Shown: positions 8,202 through 17,754 of the stretch, in pieces
Layout of the letters: each line of letters starts with the position of its first letter
How positions within the stretch are numbered: the first letter of the stretch is position 1
Assembly: GCF_900109035.1 (NCBI RefSeq)
Contig: NZ_FNYD01000003.1
Location: 310,001-374,000 of the forward strand
Length of the DNA: 64,000 bases
Origin: Cribrihabitans marinus
GTDB lineage: Bacteria; Pseudomonadota; Alphaproteobacteria; Rhodobacterales; Rhodobacteraceae
Direction: 5' to 3'
Translations under genes and position numbers: made by a program
The notes under the pieces: generated by a model
What the model was told of the DNA's origin: nothing
The model's database searches: none
What the model saw: only the letters and a program-made list of their open reading frames with translations

Positions 8202-9224
8202 ATGCATCTGGCCCGTTTCCCCCGTCGATTTCTCGCCCATCTGCCCACGCCGCTGGAGCGGCTCGACCGGCTGAGCGCCGAGCTGGGCGGGCCCGAGATC
8301 TGGATCAAGCGCGACGACTGCACCGGCCTGTCCACCGGCGGCAACAAGACCCGCAAGCTGGAATTCCTGATGGCCGAGGCCGAGATGCAGGGCGCGGATA
8401 TGGTGATGACCCAGGGCGCGACGCAGTCGAACCACGCCCGTCAGACCGCCGCCTTCGCCGCCAAGATGGGCCTCGCCTGCCACATCCTGCTCGAGGATCG
8501 CACCGGGTCGAACGATGCCAACTACAACAACAACGGCAACGTGTTGCTGGATCACCTGCACGGCGCCACCACCGAGAAACGGCCCGGCGGCGGCGACATG
8601 AATGCCGAGATGGAGGCCGTGGCCGACCGGTTCCGCGCCGAGGGGCGCAAGGTCTACACCATTCCCGGCGGCGGATCGAACCCGACCGGGGCGCTGGGAT
8701 ATGTGAATTGCGCCTTCGAGATGCTGGGCCAGTTCAACGAGCGCGGTCTCAGGGTGGATCACATCATTCACGCCACCGGCAGCGCGGGCACCCAGGCCGG
8801 GCTGATCACCGGGCTCAAGGCAATGAATGCCGGGATCCCGCTGCTGGGGATCGGGGTGCGTGCGCCCAGGGCGAAGCAGGAGGAAAACGTGTTCAACCTG
8901 GCCGTTGCCACCGCCGAAAAGCTGGGTTGCGCGGGCGTGGTCGACCGCGCGGATGTGGTGGCCAACACCGAGTACGTGGGCGAGGGTTATGGCATCCCGA
9001 CCGAGGGCGGGATGCAGGCCATCGCCATGTTCGCCGAGCTCGAGGCGATCCTGCTCGATCCGGTCTATTCCGCCAAGGGTGCGGCGGGGTTCATCGACCT
9101 GATCCGCAAGGGCCACTTCAAGAAGGGCGAGCGGGTGGTGTTCCTGCATACCGGCGGGGCGGCGGCGCTGTTCGGATATGACCAGGCGTTCGATTTCGCG
9201 GGTCGCTGGCAGGCGGCCGGCTAG
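8202..9224 (+). CDS. cuyA: PLP-dependent L-cysteate sulfo-lyase / D-cysteine desulfhydrase family enzyme
   Basis: A 340-residue fold-type II PLP enzyme of the ACC-deaminase/D-cysteine desulfhydrase family. The PLP lysine lies in G-G-N-K-T-R-K-L-E (about residues 46-54), with substrate loop Q-S-N-H-A-R-Q-T (about 77-84) and a phosphate-binding G-S-A-G-T-Q-A-G motif near 195. L-cysteate sulfo-lyase (CuyA) converts cysteate to pyruvate, ammonia and sulfite in marine Roseobacter bacteria, and its N-terminus M-H-L-x-R-F-P-R resembles this one closely. The exporter CuyZ and sulfite-oxidation genes are not adjacent, so desulfhydrase activity on D-cysteine remains possible. GGAAGG precedes the ATG. 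The stop overlaps the next LysR gene by 4 bases. Confidence 0.75.
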   Translation: MHLARFPRRFLAHLPTPLERLDRLSAELGGPEIWIKRDDCTGLSTGGNKTRKLEFLMAEAEMQGADMVMTQGATQSNHARQTAAFAAKMGLACHILLEDRTGSNDANYNNNGNVLLDHLHGATTEKRPGGGDMNAEMEAVADRFRAEGRKVYTIPGGGSNPTGALGYVNCAFEMLGQFNERGLRVDHIIHATGSAGTQAGLITGLKAMNAGIPLLGIGVRAPRAKQEENVFNLAVATAEKLGCAGVVDRADVVANTEYVGEGYGIPTEGGMQAIAMFAELEAILLDPVYSAKGAAGFIDLIRKGHFKKGERVVFLHTGGAAALFGYDQAFDFAGRWQAAG

Positions 9225-10144
9225 GCACCGGCCCAGCCCTTGCGCGAGAACGGGTCCGGCGGGGTGTTCAGGCGGAGATGGCGCATGAACACCCGCGCGG
9301 TGCGGGTCATGGGGCGGGTGTCGGACAGGATGAAGTAGCTGCGATAGCGCATGTCCGAGGCGAAAGGCACGAAGGCGAGGTCGTCCGACCGGTAGTGGAA
9401 GAGCGGAAAGGGATTTACCACGGCGATCCCGAGCCCCTCCTTTGCCAGGTCGACCGCGGCAAAGGATGTGGACACCTCGGCCACGATCCGCGGGATCGCG
9501 CGGGACTGGTGCAGCAGGCGCTCCAGCTGGCCGCGTCGGGCGTGGCGCCGGGTCAGCGCGATCAACGGCTGGTCATGCAGCTCCCGCGGGGTGATCCGGG
9601 GCTGTTCGGCCATCGGATGATCGCGCGGCATCGCGCAGACCGCCTCGGATTCCCGGTAGGGCAGCATCTTGACCCCGGCGCGGCTCTGCTCGACGCCGGT
9701 GATGCCCAGGTCGAACCGGTCATCGAGGATGCCGCGTGTCACCTCGTCCGATGTATTGACCTCGAGGCTCACGAAGAAGGCCGGGTTCATGCGCAGGAAG
9801 CTGCTGATCTGCGACACCAGGAACCGGTGCGCGTAAGAGGGCGGGGCGATGATCCTGAGCGTCTCCTGGACCGGCTCGGTGGGTCCGTCGATCCGGCCCA
9901 GCGCCTCGAAGAGCGGGTCGAGGCGCCGGTTCAGCCGCACCGCCTCCTGCGTCGGGCGCAACCGTCCTGCCTCGCGCTCGAAGAGCGGTGTGCCCAGGCG
10001 GTTCTCCAGACTGGCGACGGATCGGCTGACCGCCGATTGCGACAGGCCCAGCTGATGCGCGGCCCCGGTCGTGGTGCCGGCCTGCATCAGCGCGCGCAGG
10101 GCGAAATATTCCGGCAAGGAGTGCCATGTCGTGGTCTTGGCCAT
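9221..10144 (-). CDS. LysR-family transcriptional regulator of the peptide operon
   Basis: A 307-residue LysR protein with N-terminal winged helix-turn-helix ([20 protein letters not shown], about residues 23-45) and a C-terminal effector domain from about 95. It is divergent from the dipeptidase and peptide ABC genes, 111 bp away, with a 17-bp LysR-like dyad between them. The arrangement suggests it switches that operon. Its 3' end overlaps the end of the CuyA-like gene by 4 bases, a convergent overlap. Confidence 0.88.
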   Translation of the reverse strand: MAKTTTWHSLPEYFALRALMQAGTTTGAAHQLGLSQSAVSRSVASLENRLGTPLFEREAGRLRPTQEAVRLNRRLDPLFEALGRIDGPTEPVQETLRIIAPPSYAHRFLVSQISSFLRMNPAFFVSLEVNTSDEVTRGILDDRFDLGITGVEQSRAGVKMLPYRESEAVCAMPRDHPMAEQPRITPRELHDQPLIALTRRHARRGQLERLLHQSRAIPRIVAEVSTSFAAVDLAKEGLGIAVVNPFPLFHYRSDDLAFVPFASDMRYRSYFILSDTRPMTRTARVFMRHLRLNTPPDPFSRKGWAGA

Positions 10145-10174
10145 TGCCGCGCCTTCCCGAAAACCTGTTAGGTC

Positions 10175-10191
10175 TATGAGTTTCAGTCATA
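10175..10191. promoter_or_regulatory. LysR-type dyad upstream of the dipeptidase operon
   Basis: TATGA-GTTTCAG-TCATA is a perfect 5+5 inverted repeat with a 7-base centre, total 17 bp, which fits the T-N11-A LysR geometry. It lies about 30 bases from the LysR start and about 65 from the dipeptidase start. A wider repeat, GTTAGG at 10167-10172 and CCTAAC at 10200-10205, brackets it. Confidence 0.45.
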
Positions 10192-10255
10192 TAGTTTTCC
10201 CTAACCCATGCAAATTTCTTTTCCTAAGGTTGCGGCAACCGAGGAAGGAGAGACG

Positions 10256-11314
10256 ATGGCGGCCACGCAACCGGCGATCATCGACGGTCACAACGACGTT
10301 CTGCTCAAGCTCTACCGGGCCGGGGGGCCGGCGCGGGCGCAAGGGTTCCTCGACGGGCTCGACGGGGCGCTGGATCTGCCCAAGGCGCGCACCGGCGGCT
10401 TCGGCGGCGGGTTCTTCGCGGTCTACGTGCCGTCGCCCACCGACCGCGAGTTCAAGATGGAGGAGATGTCCAAGCCCAAATACGATCTGCCGCTGCCCGA
10501 GCCGATCGACTGGGAGGACGCGGTGCCCGTGGTGCTGAGCCAGGCCGCGACGCTGCTGGAGCTGGAACGCGCCGGCGCGCTGGTCGTCTGCCGCAGCGCC
10601 GCCGACATGCGCGCGGCGCTGCAGGCGGGGCGGTTGGCCGCCATCTTCCATATCGAAGGGGCCGAGGCGATCGACCCGGACCTGCACATGCTGGACGTGC
10701 TGCATGCCGCGGGGCTGCGCTCGCTGGGGCCGGTCTGGAGCCGGAGCACGATCTTCGGGCATGGCGTACCGTTCCGCTATCCGTCCAGCCCCGACATCGG
10801 CGCCGGGCTGACCGATCACGGCATCCGGCTGGTGCGGCGCTGCAACGCGCTGGGGATCATGCTGGATCTGTCGCATCTCAACGAAGCCGGGTTCTGGGAC
10901 GTGGCGCGCCATTCCGACAAGCCGCTGGTGGCCACCCATTCCAACGCGCATGCGATCTGCCCGCATTCGCGCAACCTGACCGATGAACAGTTGCGCGCCA
11001 TCGCGGAAAGCGATGGTATGGTGGGGGTGAACTTTGCTGCTGCCTTCCTGCGCCCGGACGGGCAGATGAACGCGAATGTCCCGATCTCGGTCATGCTGGA
11101 CCATCTGGATCACCTGATGGGCATTCTGGGCGAGGACCGGGTGGGGCTGGGATCGGATTACGATGGTGCGGTGGTGCCCCAGATGCTGACCACCGTCGCG
11201 GATCTGCCGAAACTGCGGCAGGCCATGACAGAGCGCGGCTATGGCGACACGCTGATCGCCAAACTCTGTCACGAGAACTGGCTGCGCGTGCTGGAAAAGA
11301 CCTGGGGGTCCTGA
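10256..11314 (+). CDS. M19-family membrane-type dipeptidase
   Basis: A 352-residue zinc dipeptidase of peptidase family M19 (renal dipeptidase). The dinuclear zinc site is visible as D-G-H-N-D near residue 8, the bridging Glu in H-I-E-G-A-E (about 127-132), His in T-H-S-N-A-H-A (about 228) and the G-S-D-Y-D motif at about 295. No signal peptide is seen, so it should act in the cytoplasm on imported dipeptides. ATG 10256 is chosen over the in-frame 10208 because GAGGAAGGAG lies just upstream. It is the first gene of an operon with a peptide ABC importer, which gives a simple import-and-cleave logic. Confidence 0.92.
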   Translation: MAATQPAIIDGHNDVLLKLYRAGGPARAQGFLDGLDGALDLPKARTGGFGGGFFAVYVPSPTDREFKMEEMSKPKYDLPLPEPIDWEDAVPVVLSQAATLLELERAGALVVCRSAADMRAALQAGRLAAIFHIEGAEAIDPDLHMLDVLHAAGLRSLGPVWSRSTIFGHGVPFRYPSSPDIGAGLTDHGIRLVRRCNALGIMLDLSHLNEAGFWDVARHSDKPLVATHSNAHAICPHSRNLTDEQLRAIAESDGMVGVNFAAAFLRPDGQMNANVPISVMLDHLDHLMGILGEDRVGLGSDYDGAVVPQMLTTVADLPKLRQAMTERGYGDTLIAKLCHENWLRVLEKTWGS

Positions 11315-11364
11315 CCGGGGCGCAAGGCCGAAACCAAGGAAAGAAACAGGAGAGGATGACAAAA

Positions 11365-12969
11365 ATGAATGCCATGAACCGATTGCTGTCCGGCGCCGTG
11401 CTGGGCCTGGCGGTCGCGCTGACCGCGCCGATGAGCGCGGCCTGGGCCGAAACCCCGCCCAACATGCTGGTGATCGCCAACCGCATCGACGACATCACCA
11501 CGCTGGACCCGGCCGAAAGTTTCGAGTTCGCCGGATCCGATGTCAGCCGCAACGTCTACATGAAGCTGGTGAATTTCGACCCCGCGAACCTGGATGCCGG
11601 ATATCAGCCCGAAATCGCCGAAAGCTGGACCGTCAGCGATGACGGCAAGACGATCACCTTCACCATCCGCGAGGGGCTGACATTCCATTCCGGCAACCCG
11701 GTGACAGCGGCGGATGTCGAGTTCTCGCTGCGCCGCGCGGTGATCCTGAACAAGACGCCGGCCTTCATCCTGACCCAGTTCGGCTTTACCGCCGAGAATG
11801 TCGAAGAGACCATCGTGGCCGACGGCAACACGGTGACGATCACCACCGACAAGCCCTATGCGACTTCCTTCGTCCTGAACTGCCTGACCTCGACCATCGG
11901 CGGCATCGTCGACATGAAGACGGTGATGGAGAACGAGGTCGACGGCGACATGGGCAATACCTGGCTCAAGACCAACTCGGCCGGGTCCGGCGCCTACAAG
12001 CTGGTCAGCTGGAAGCCCAATGAAAGCGTGACGCTGGAGGCCAACCCCGACTTCTATCTCGGCGCGCCCAACATGGAGCGGGTGATCGTGCGTCACGTGC
12101 AGGAAAGCGCCAGCCAGCGGCTGCTGCTGGAGCGTGGAGATATCGACGTGGCCCGCAACCTCAACCCCGAGGACATTGCAGGCGCCGCCGAGGCCGAAGG
12201 CGTCAAGATCTATGACGAGCTGCGCGGGCGGCTGATGTATCTGGCCTTCAGCCAGAAACATCCCGAGCTGTCCAAGCCCGAGGTGCGCCAGGCGATGAAA
12301 TACCTGGTCGACTACCAGGGCATGCAGGACAGTTTCCTGAGCGGTCAGTACACGATCCACCAGAACTTCCTGCCGCGCACCTTCCTGGGTGCGGTGGACG
12401 AAAACCCGTTCACCTATGATGTCGAAAAGGCCAAGGAACTGCTGGCCGCGGCCGGTGTGCCCGAAGGGCTGGAGATCGAGGCGGGCGTGCGCGAGGCGCA
12501 AGAGCGTATCGAGATCGCGCAGACCTATCAGAATGCGCTGGCGCAGGTGGGCATCAAGCTCAACATCACCGTGGGCACCGCCAAGCAGATCCTGGCCCGC
12601 TACCGTGCGCGGGAACTGGACGTCTATATCGGCGCCTGGGGGCCGGATTATCCCGACCCGCACACCAATGCCGGCACCTTTGCCTATAACCCCGACAACT
12701 CGGACGAGGCGCAGGCCACCGGCCTTCTGGCCTGGCGCAACAGCTGGGACACTGGCGGGCTGACCGAGAAGACCGCCGCCGCCGTGGTCGAGAACGACCG
12801 CGACAAGCGGGTCGAGATGTATGCGGAGATCCAGTCGCAGTTCCGCGAAACCTCGCCCTTTGCCATCATGTTCCAGAAGATTGAACAGGCGGCGATGCGC
12901 GAGAATGTCGAGAACCTGAACCTGGGCGGCGCGACCACCGCCGTATCCTACTGGCCCGTGACCAAGTAA
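11365..12969 (+). CDS. Peptide/opine-type ABC transporter substrate-binding protein (SBP family 5)
   Basis: A periplasmic solute-binding protein of bacterial extracellular SBP family 5 (DppA/OppA type), about 534 residues. A Sec signal peptide is clear: M-N-A-M-N-R-L-L, a hydrophobic core, and cleavage after A-A-W-A. Mature features include T-L-D-P-A-E, the E-S-W-T-V-S-D-D-G-K-T pattern and F-H-S-G-N-P-V-T-A-A-D-V. It delivers peptides or similar amines to the two permeases that follow. An in-frame ATG at 11356 abuts the AGGAGAGG Shine-Dalgarno, so the ATG at 11365 (9-base spacing) is more likely. A strong hairpin follows the stop codon. Confidence 0.92.
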   Translation: MNAMNRLLSGAVLGLAVALTAPMSAAWAETPPNMLVIANRIDDITTLDPAESFEFAGSDVSRNVYMKLVNFDPANLDAGYQPEIAESWTVSDDGKTITFTIREGLTFHSGNPVTAADVEFSLRRAVILNKTPAFILTQFGFTAENVEETIVADGNTVTITTDKPYATSFVLNCLTSTIGGIVDMKTVMENEVDGDMGNTWLKTNSAGSGAYKLVSWKPNESVTLEANPDFYLGAPNMERVIVRHVQESASQRLLLERGDIDVARNLNPEDIAGAAEAEGVKIYDELRGRLMYLAFSQKHPELSKPEVRQAMKYLVDYQGMQDSFLSGQYTIHQNFLPRTFLGAVDENPFTYDVEKAKELLAAAGVPEGLEIEAGVREAQERIEIAQTYQNALAQVGIKLNITVGTAKQILARYRARELDVYIGAWGPDYPDPHTNAGTFAYNPDNSDEAQATGLLAWRNSWDTGGLTEKTAAAVVENDRDKRVEMYAEIQSQFRETSPFAIMFQKIEQAAMRENVENLNLGGATTAVSYWPVTK

Positions 12970-14028
12970 ATGGCACTGACCGAAGACAAAGGCGAGAGGC
13001 ACCCCCGGGCGCCTCTCGCCCCTTGGTTGAGGGGCACGCTCGTCACGCTGGGCTCGATCAGCGTGACCATGCTGGGCCTGTTGCTGGTGACCTTCGTCAT
13101 CGGCCGGGTGATGCCCATCGACCCCGTGCTGGCGATCGTGGGAGAGCGCGCCAGCCAGTCGACCTATGATGCGGTTTATGAGCAGCTTGGCCTCGACAAG
13201 CCGATCATCGTTCAATTCCTCTACTACCTCGGGGACGTGGTGCGCGGCGATTTCGGCATGTCGCTGCTGAACGCGCGGCCGGTGTCCGAGGATATCGCGC
13301 GGGTGTTTCCCGCCACGCTGGAACTGGCGACGCTGGGCACGCTGATCGGCGTGTTCCTGGGCGTGCCGCTGGGCGTGATCGCCGCCGTGCGCCGGGGCAG
13401 CTGGATCGACCAGATCGCCCGCGTCGTGGCGCTTGTGGGCTATTCCATGCCGATCTTCTGGCTGGGCCTGATGGGCTTGCTGATCTTCTACGGCATCCTG
13501 GGCTGGGTCGGCGGGCCGGGGCGGCTGGACATCTTCTACCAGGACATCGTGCCCTCGCGCACGGGCATGATCCTTCTGGACAGCGCCATCGCCGGTGAAT
13601 GGGGCGTGTTCCGCAACGCGTTCAGCCATATCGTGCTGCCCGCCTCGCTGCTGGGCTATTACAGCCTGGCCTATATCAGCCGCATGACGCGCAGCTTCAT
13701 GCTGGAACAGATGAGCGCCGAATATGTCACCACCGCCCGCGTCAAGGGCATGTCGGAACGCGCGGTGATCTGGGGGCATGCGTTCAAGAACATCCGGGTC
13801 CAGCTGATCACGGTGATCGCGCTGAGCTATGCCAACCTGCTGGAAGGCTCGGTCCTGACCGAGATCATCTTCAGCTGGCCGGGCATCGGAAGCTACATCA
13901 CCACAGCACTTCTCAGCGCCGACATGAACGCGGTTCTGGGCGGCACCGTGGTGATCGGGCTGATCTTCATCTGTCTCAACATCTTTTCGGACCTTCTCTA
14001 CAAGGTCTTCGACCCGAGGTCGAAATGA
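12970..14028 (+). CDS. ABC transporter permease (DppB type)
   Basis: A 352-residue inner-membrane permease of the binding-protein-dependent transport family, DppB/OppB subclass, with six predicted helices and the EAA loop near residues 240-260 (E-Y-V-T-T-A-R-V-K-G-M-S). The ATG at 12970 directly follows the TAA of the binding-protein gene. The first 15-25 codons encode a hairpin and a charged, non-conserved N-terminus, so the true start may lie further in; GTG or TTG codons near 13025-13070 are candidates. The 3' end overlaps the next permease by ATGA. Confidence 0.88.
   Translation: MALTEDKGERHPRAPLAPWLRGTLVTLGSISVTMLGLLLVTFVIGRVMPIDPVLAIVGERASQSTYDAVYEQLGLDKPIIVQFLYYLGDVVRGDFGMSLLNARPVSEDIARVFPATLELATLGTLIGVFLGVPLGVIAAVRRGSWIDQIARVVALVGYSMPIFWLGLMGLLIFYGILGWVGGPGRLDIFYQDIVPSRTGMILLDSAIAGEWGVFRNAFSHIVLPASLLGYYSLAYISRMTRSFMLEQMSAEYVTTARVKGMSERAVIWGHAFKNIRVQLITVIALSYANLLEGSVLTEIIFSWPGIGSYITTALLSADMNAVLGGTVVIGLIFICLNIFSDLLYKVFDPRSK
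12991..13020 (+). terminator. Strong intercistronic hairpin after the binding-protein gene
   Basis: GGCGAGAGGC and GCCTCTCGCC form a perfect 10-bp stem with a 10-base loop, 22 bases after the binding-protein stop codon. No T run follows. Hairpins at this place in ABC operons usually protect the upstream mRNA from 3' exonucleases or attenuate read-through, so that the binding protein is made in excess over the permeases. Confidence 0.7.
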
Positions 14029-14936
14029 GCGACATGACCTTGCGCCAATGGCTGCTGACCGACGCGCCGACATCGCGCCGTCACGCGCGGCTGGCCAGCC
14101 TCTACAAGGGCTGGCTGTCCTTGCGGTCGAACACGATGGCGATGTTCGGACTGGGCATTCTGGTGGCGCTGCTGCTGATGGCCTTCCTGGCGCCGATTCT
14201 GGCCCCGCATGACCCCTATGCGCAGGACCTTGCCAACCGGCTGCTGCCGCTGGGGACCGAGGGGCATGTGCTGGGCACCGACAGCCTGGGCCGCGACATC
14301 CTCAGCCGGCTGATCCATGGCAGCCGCATCACCCTCTACATCGTGACGCTGGTGGCGCTGATCGCGCCGCTGGCGGGGCTGCTGGTGGGTACCATCGCTG
14401 GCTATACCGGCGGCTGGGCCGACGTGGTGCTGATGCGGATCACCGATATCTTCCTGGCCTTTCCGCGCCTCGTGCTGGCGCTGGCCTTCGTTGCGGCGCT
14501 GGGGGCGGGGATCGAGAACGCGGTGCTGGCGATCTCGCTGACCGCCTGGCCGCCCTATGCCCGGATCGCGCGGGCCGAGACGCTGACCATACGCTCGTCG
14601 GACTATATCAGCGCGGTGCGGCTGCAGGGCGCCAACCCGATCCGGATCATCACCAAGCATATCTGGCCCTTGTGCATCTCGTCGCTGATCGTGCGCGTGA
14701 CGCTGGACATGGCGGGCATCATCCTGGCTGCTGCCGGCCTTGGGTTCCTGGGCCTCGGCGCGCAGCCGCCCAGCCCGGAATGGGGGGCGATGATCTCCGA
14801 GGGGCGCCGCTTCATCCTCGATCACTGGTGGGTGGCGACCATGCCGGGGCTGGCGATCTTCACCGTCAGCCTGGCCTTCAACCTGCTGGGCGACGGGCTG
14901 CGCGACGTGCTGGACCCGAAGGATGGTGGGCAATGA
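14025..14936 (+). CDS. ABC transporter permease (DppC type)
   Basis: A 303-residue permease of the DppC/OppC subclass with the typical N-terminal membrane helix followed by the L-G-T-D-S-L-G-R-D-I-L-S-R motif (about residues 82-95) and the EAA loop (S-S-D-Y-I-S-A-V-R-L-Q-G-A-N) near 190-205. It forms the heterodimeric channel with the preceding permease. The start ATG overlaps the previous stop as ATGA, which decides the start although an open frame extends far upstream, and its own stop overlaps the following ATPase gene in the same way. Confidence 0.92.
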   Translation: MSDMTLRQWLLTDAPTSRRHARLASLYKGWLSLRSNTMAMFGLGILVALLLMAFLAPILAPHDPYAQDLANRLLPLGTEGHVLGTDSLGRDILSRLIHGSRITLYIVTLVALIAPLAGLLVGTIAGYTGGWADVVLMRITDIFLAFPRLVLALAFVAALGAGIENAVLAISLTAWPPYARIARAETLTIRSSDYISAVRLQGANPIRIITKHIWPLCISSLIVRVTLDMAGIILAAAGLGFLGLGAQPPSPEWGAMISEGRRFILDHWWVATMPGLAIFTVSLAFNLLGDGLRDVLDPKDGGQ

Positions 14937-15787
14937 CGCTGCTTGACGTGCAGGACCTGTGGGTCAAGTTCCCGACGCGCCAGGGGATCTTCGAGGCGGT
15001 GCGCGGGGTGTCCTTTACCCTGGGCAAGGAACGGCTTGGGATCGTGGGGGAAAGCGGCTCGGGCAAGTCGATGACGGGCCGGGCCATCCTGCGGCTCATC
15101 CGGCCGCCGGGCATCGTCGAGGCCGATCACGTGGCGCTTGAGGGCACCGACCTGCTGGGGCTGAGCGAAAAGCAGATGCGCAAGGTCCGTGGCGAGCGGA
15201 TCTCGATGGTGATGCAGGATCCCAAGTTCTCGTTGAACCCGGTGATGCGCGTGGGCGACCAGATCATGGAGGCCTATCTGCTGCACAACCAGGTGGGCAA
15301 GGCCGAGGCCCGCGCCAAGTCGCTGGAGATGCTGCAGGCGGTGTCGATCCGCGACCCCGAACGGGTCATGCGCGCCTATCCGCACGAGATGTCGGGTGGC
15401 ATGGGCCAGCGGATCATGATCGCCATGATGCTGATCCCCAACCCGCAGATCCTGATCGCCGACGAGCCGACCTCGGCGCTGGACGTGAGCGTGCAGCGGC
15501 AGGTTCTCAACATCATGGACGACCTGGTGAAGCAGCGTGGCATGGGACTGATCTTCATCAGCCACGACCTGAACCTGGTGTCGGAATTCTGCGACCGTGT
15601 GCTGATCATGTATGCCGGCCGCATCGTCGAGACCTGCGCCGCCGACCGCCTGCACGAGGCGCAGCATCCCTATACGCGCGGGCTGCTGAACTCGCTGCCG
15701 CGCCTGGATCAGCCGCGCCGCAAGCTGGACGTGCTGACCCGCGATCCCGCCTGGGCCGAGGTTCCGAGCGTGGGGGGCAAGGCATGA
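14933..15787 (+). CDS. Peptide ABC transporter ATP-binding protein (DppD type)
   Basis: A 284-residue ABC ATPase. Walker A G-E-S-G-S-G-K-S is at about residues 38-45, the Q-loop V-M-Q-D-P at about 98, a slightly altered signature M-S-G-G-M-G-Q-R near 155, Walker B I-L-I-A-D-E-P-T near 172 and the H-loop S-H-D near 208. The C-terminal H-P-Y-T-R-G-L-L-x-S-L-P motif is the oligopeptide-type extension (here without an obvious iron-sulfur cysteine cluster). It pairs with the next ATPase to power peptide import. The start is fixed by the ATGA overlap with the DppC-type gene. Confidence 0.92.
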   Translation: MTLLDVQDLWVKFPTRQGIFEAVRGVSFTLGKERLGIVGESGSGKSMTGRAILRLIRPPGIVEADHVALEGTDLLGLSEKQMRKVRGERISMVMQDPKFSLNPVMRVGDQIMEAYLLHNQVGKAEARAKSLEMLQAVSIRDPERVMRAYPHEMSGGMGQRIMIAMMLIPNPQILIADEPTSALDVSVQRQVLNIMDDLVKQRGMGLIFISHDLNLVSEFCDRVLIMYAGRIVETCAADRLHEAQHPYTRGLLNSLPRLDQPRRKLDVLTRDPAWAEVPSVGGKA

Positions 15788-16548
15788 GCATGATCGAGAT
15801 CGACGGGCTGAACGTGTGGTTCGGCCACGGCCCCGACCGGGTGGACGCAGTGAAGGGCGCGGCATTCACCGTCGAGCCGGGCGAAAGTTTCGGCCTGGTC
15901 GGTGAAAGCGGGTCCGGCAAATCCACCATCCTGCGCGCCATCACCGGGCTGGCGCCCGACTGGTCGGGGCGAATCTCGATCGGAGGGCGCGCGCTGACCG
16001 GGCACAAGCGCGACCGCGCGTTCTATCGCCAGGTGCAGATGGTGTTCCAGGATCCCTATGCCTCGTTGCATCCGCGTCATTCGGTCGACCAGGTGCTGTC
16101 GGAGACATTGCAACTGCACGGGTTCCGCGACATCGACGCGCGCGTCGTGCGGCTTTTGGACGATGTGGGGCTGGGCCAGAAATTCCGCTTCCGCTACCCG
16201 CACCAGCTTTCGGGCGGGCAGAGGCAGCGTGTGGCGATCGCCCGTGCGCTGGCCGGTGAGCCCGAGATCGTGCTGCTGGACGAGCCGACCTCGGCGCTGG
16301 ATGTCAGCGTGCAGGCCGAGATCCTGAACTTGCTCACCGACCTGCGCGAGGAGCACAAGCTGACCTATCTGATGGTCAGCCACGACCTGCCGGTGATCGG
16401 GCATATGTGCGACCGGCTGGCGGTGATGAAGGATGGCGAGATCGTCGAGGTTATGGCGGTGGGCGCGCTGCGCGCGATGCAGGCGCAGCACCCCTATTCG
16501 CAATCCCTGCTGGAAGCGTCGATCGCGCCGGGCAGCCGGTCGGCCTGA
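15784..16548 (+). CDS. Peptide ABC transporter ATP-binding protein (DppF type)
   Basis: A 254-residue ABC ATPase with Walker A G-E-S-G-S-G-K-S-T near residue 40, Q-loop V-F-Q-D-P-Y-A-S-L-H-P, the canonical signature L-S-G-G-Q-R-Q-R near 145, and Walker B I-V-L-L-D-E-P-T. It is the second NTPase of the peptide importer and the last gene of the operon, joined by ATGA overlap to the previous one. The short C-terminus (H-P-Y-S-Q-S-L-L) matches the DppF subclass. A small GGCGC/GCGCC stem occurs at 16554-16570 between this gene and the convergent Liv-type operon. Confidence 0.92.
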   Translation: MSMIEIDGLNVWFGHGPDRVDAVKGAAFTVEPGESFGLVGESGSGKSTILRAITGLAPDWSGRISIGGRALTGHKRDRAFYRQVQMVFQDPYASLHPRHSVDQVLSETLQLHGFRDIDARVVRLLDDVGLGQKFRFRYPHQLSGGQRQRVAIARALAGEPEIVLLDEPTSALDVSVQAEILNLLTDLREEHKLTYLMVSHDLPVIGHMCDRLAVMKDGEIVEVMAVGALRAMQAQHPYSQSLLEASIAPGSRSA

Positions 16549-16569
16549 CCCCCGGCGCGGCCCGGGCGC

Positions 16570-17730
16570 CTATTGGGTCTCGTGCACCTTCTTCCAGCCG
16601 CCATTCTCGACCACGCTGACATAGACCGCGTCGGCGCCCTGGTGATCATCGGGGCCATAGTCGATGTCGTTGCCCACCAGGTCATCCGTGTAGTCCAGCG
16701 ATTCCATCGCCGCGATGAAACTGTCATGAGTCAGGTCGGGACCCGCGGCCTCGAGCGCCATGACCATCATCTTGGCGGCGGAATAGCCCAGCATGGCAAA
16801 GCCCGCCGGATCCTCGCCATGCGCGGCGCGGTATTCCTCGATGAAGGCCTTGGGCGCGGGCTCGTCTGCGCGCGCCCACAGGTCCTGCCAGCTGGCAGCG
16901 GCATAGAAGCCGTCGGTCACGCCGCCGGGCACCTGCGCCACCACGGTCAGGAAGCTGGCCGAGGTGCCCAGGAACTTCATGTCGGTGAGGCCCATCTTCT
17001 TGGCGGTTCCAACGACCGTGATCGCCTGCCGCACACCCAGCGCGATGGTGACGATATCGCATCCCGCCTCGTTCAGCTTGCCCAGCGACCCAACGAAATC
17101 GGTTTCGTCGGGCTTGTGGGTGGTCTCGGCGGCGAATGTCAGCCCGGCCTCCTCGACGCCGGCCTTGGTACCCTCGAGGATCTCGGTGCCGAAATCGGTG
17201 GGCAGGTACATGGTGCAGACTTCGGTGCCGCCGAACTCGCCGGCCAGGTAGGTCACGCCCACGCGCGCCTGGTCGAAATAGGTCGAGAACGAGGTGAACT
17301 TGTTGCGCATCGGCTCCTGCAGCATCTGCCGCGCGGCGGTGAGCGGCGCGACATTGGGAATGCCCTTGGGATCGAGCAGCTTGAACCCGGCCAGGTTCAT
17401 CGGCGTGCCGAGGCTTTGCAGCATGGCGAATACCTTGTCGCGGTTCAGCAGCTTGTTGTAGCCCTGCATGGCGCGCGGCATCTGATAGCCGTTGTCCTCG
17501 ACGACATACCGGATCTGGCGGCCATGCACGCCGCCACCCGCGTTGATCTTGTCGAAAAAGAGGTTCGCGCCCTTGGTGGCGGGCACGCCCACGGCGGCGA
17601 AGATGCCGCTGAGGTCATTGACGGAGCCGATGACGACCTCGGTATCGCTGACCCCCTGGGTCTGGGCCAGCCCGGGCGCGGCCAGGCCGAGCAGCCCGAC
17701 GGCGGCTGCGTTTCGGATGAAATGTTTCAT
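16570..17730 (-). CDS. Branched-chain-amino-acid-type ABC substrate-binding protein (Peripla_BP_6)
   Basis: A 386-residue periplasmic binding protein with a Sec signal peptide (M-K-H-F-I-R-N start, cleavage near G-L-A-Q) and the type I periplasmic-binding fold (V-I-G-S-V-N-D-L-S-G near residue 34, Y-L-P-T-D-F-G near 170). GGGAGAA is 5 bases before the ATG. It is the last gene of a minus-strand operon that carries a complete Liv-type importer and an acyl-CoA synthetase, so the ligand is more likely an organic acid such as an aromatic, branched or medium-chain carboxylate than an amino acid; that is inference from context. Confidence 0.9.
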   Translation of the reverse strand: MKHFIRNAAAVGLLGLAAPGLAQTQGVSDTEVVIGSVNDLSGIFAAVGVPATKGANLFFDKINAGGGVHGRQIRYVVEDNGYQMPRAMQGYNKLLNRDKVFAMLQSLGTPMNLAGFKLLDPKGIPNVAPLTAARQMLQEPMRNKFTSFSTYFDQARVGVTYLAGEFGGTEVCTMYLPTDFGTEILEGTKAGVEEAGLTFAAETTHKPDETDFVGSLGKLNEAGCDIVTIALGVRQAITVVGTAKKMGLTDMKFLGTSASFLTVVAQVPGGVTDGFYAAASWQDLWARADEPAPKAFIEEYRAAHGEDPAGFAMLGYSAAKMMVMALEAAGPDLTHDSFIAAMESLDYTDDLVGNDIDYGPDDHQGADAVYVSVVENGGWKKVHETQ

Positions 17731-17754
17731 GAAGTTCTCCCTTGAAGGTTATGA

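Noticed and set aside
11269-14073. A 934-codon open frame antisense to the peptide binding protein and permease
   Set aside because: The protein is low-complexity, rich in His, Arg, Gln and Asp, as expected for the reverse strand of GC-biased genes, and lacks any domain or ribosome-binding site.
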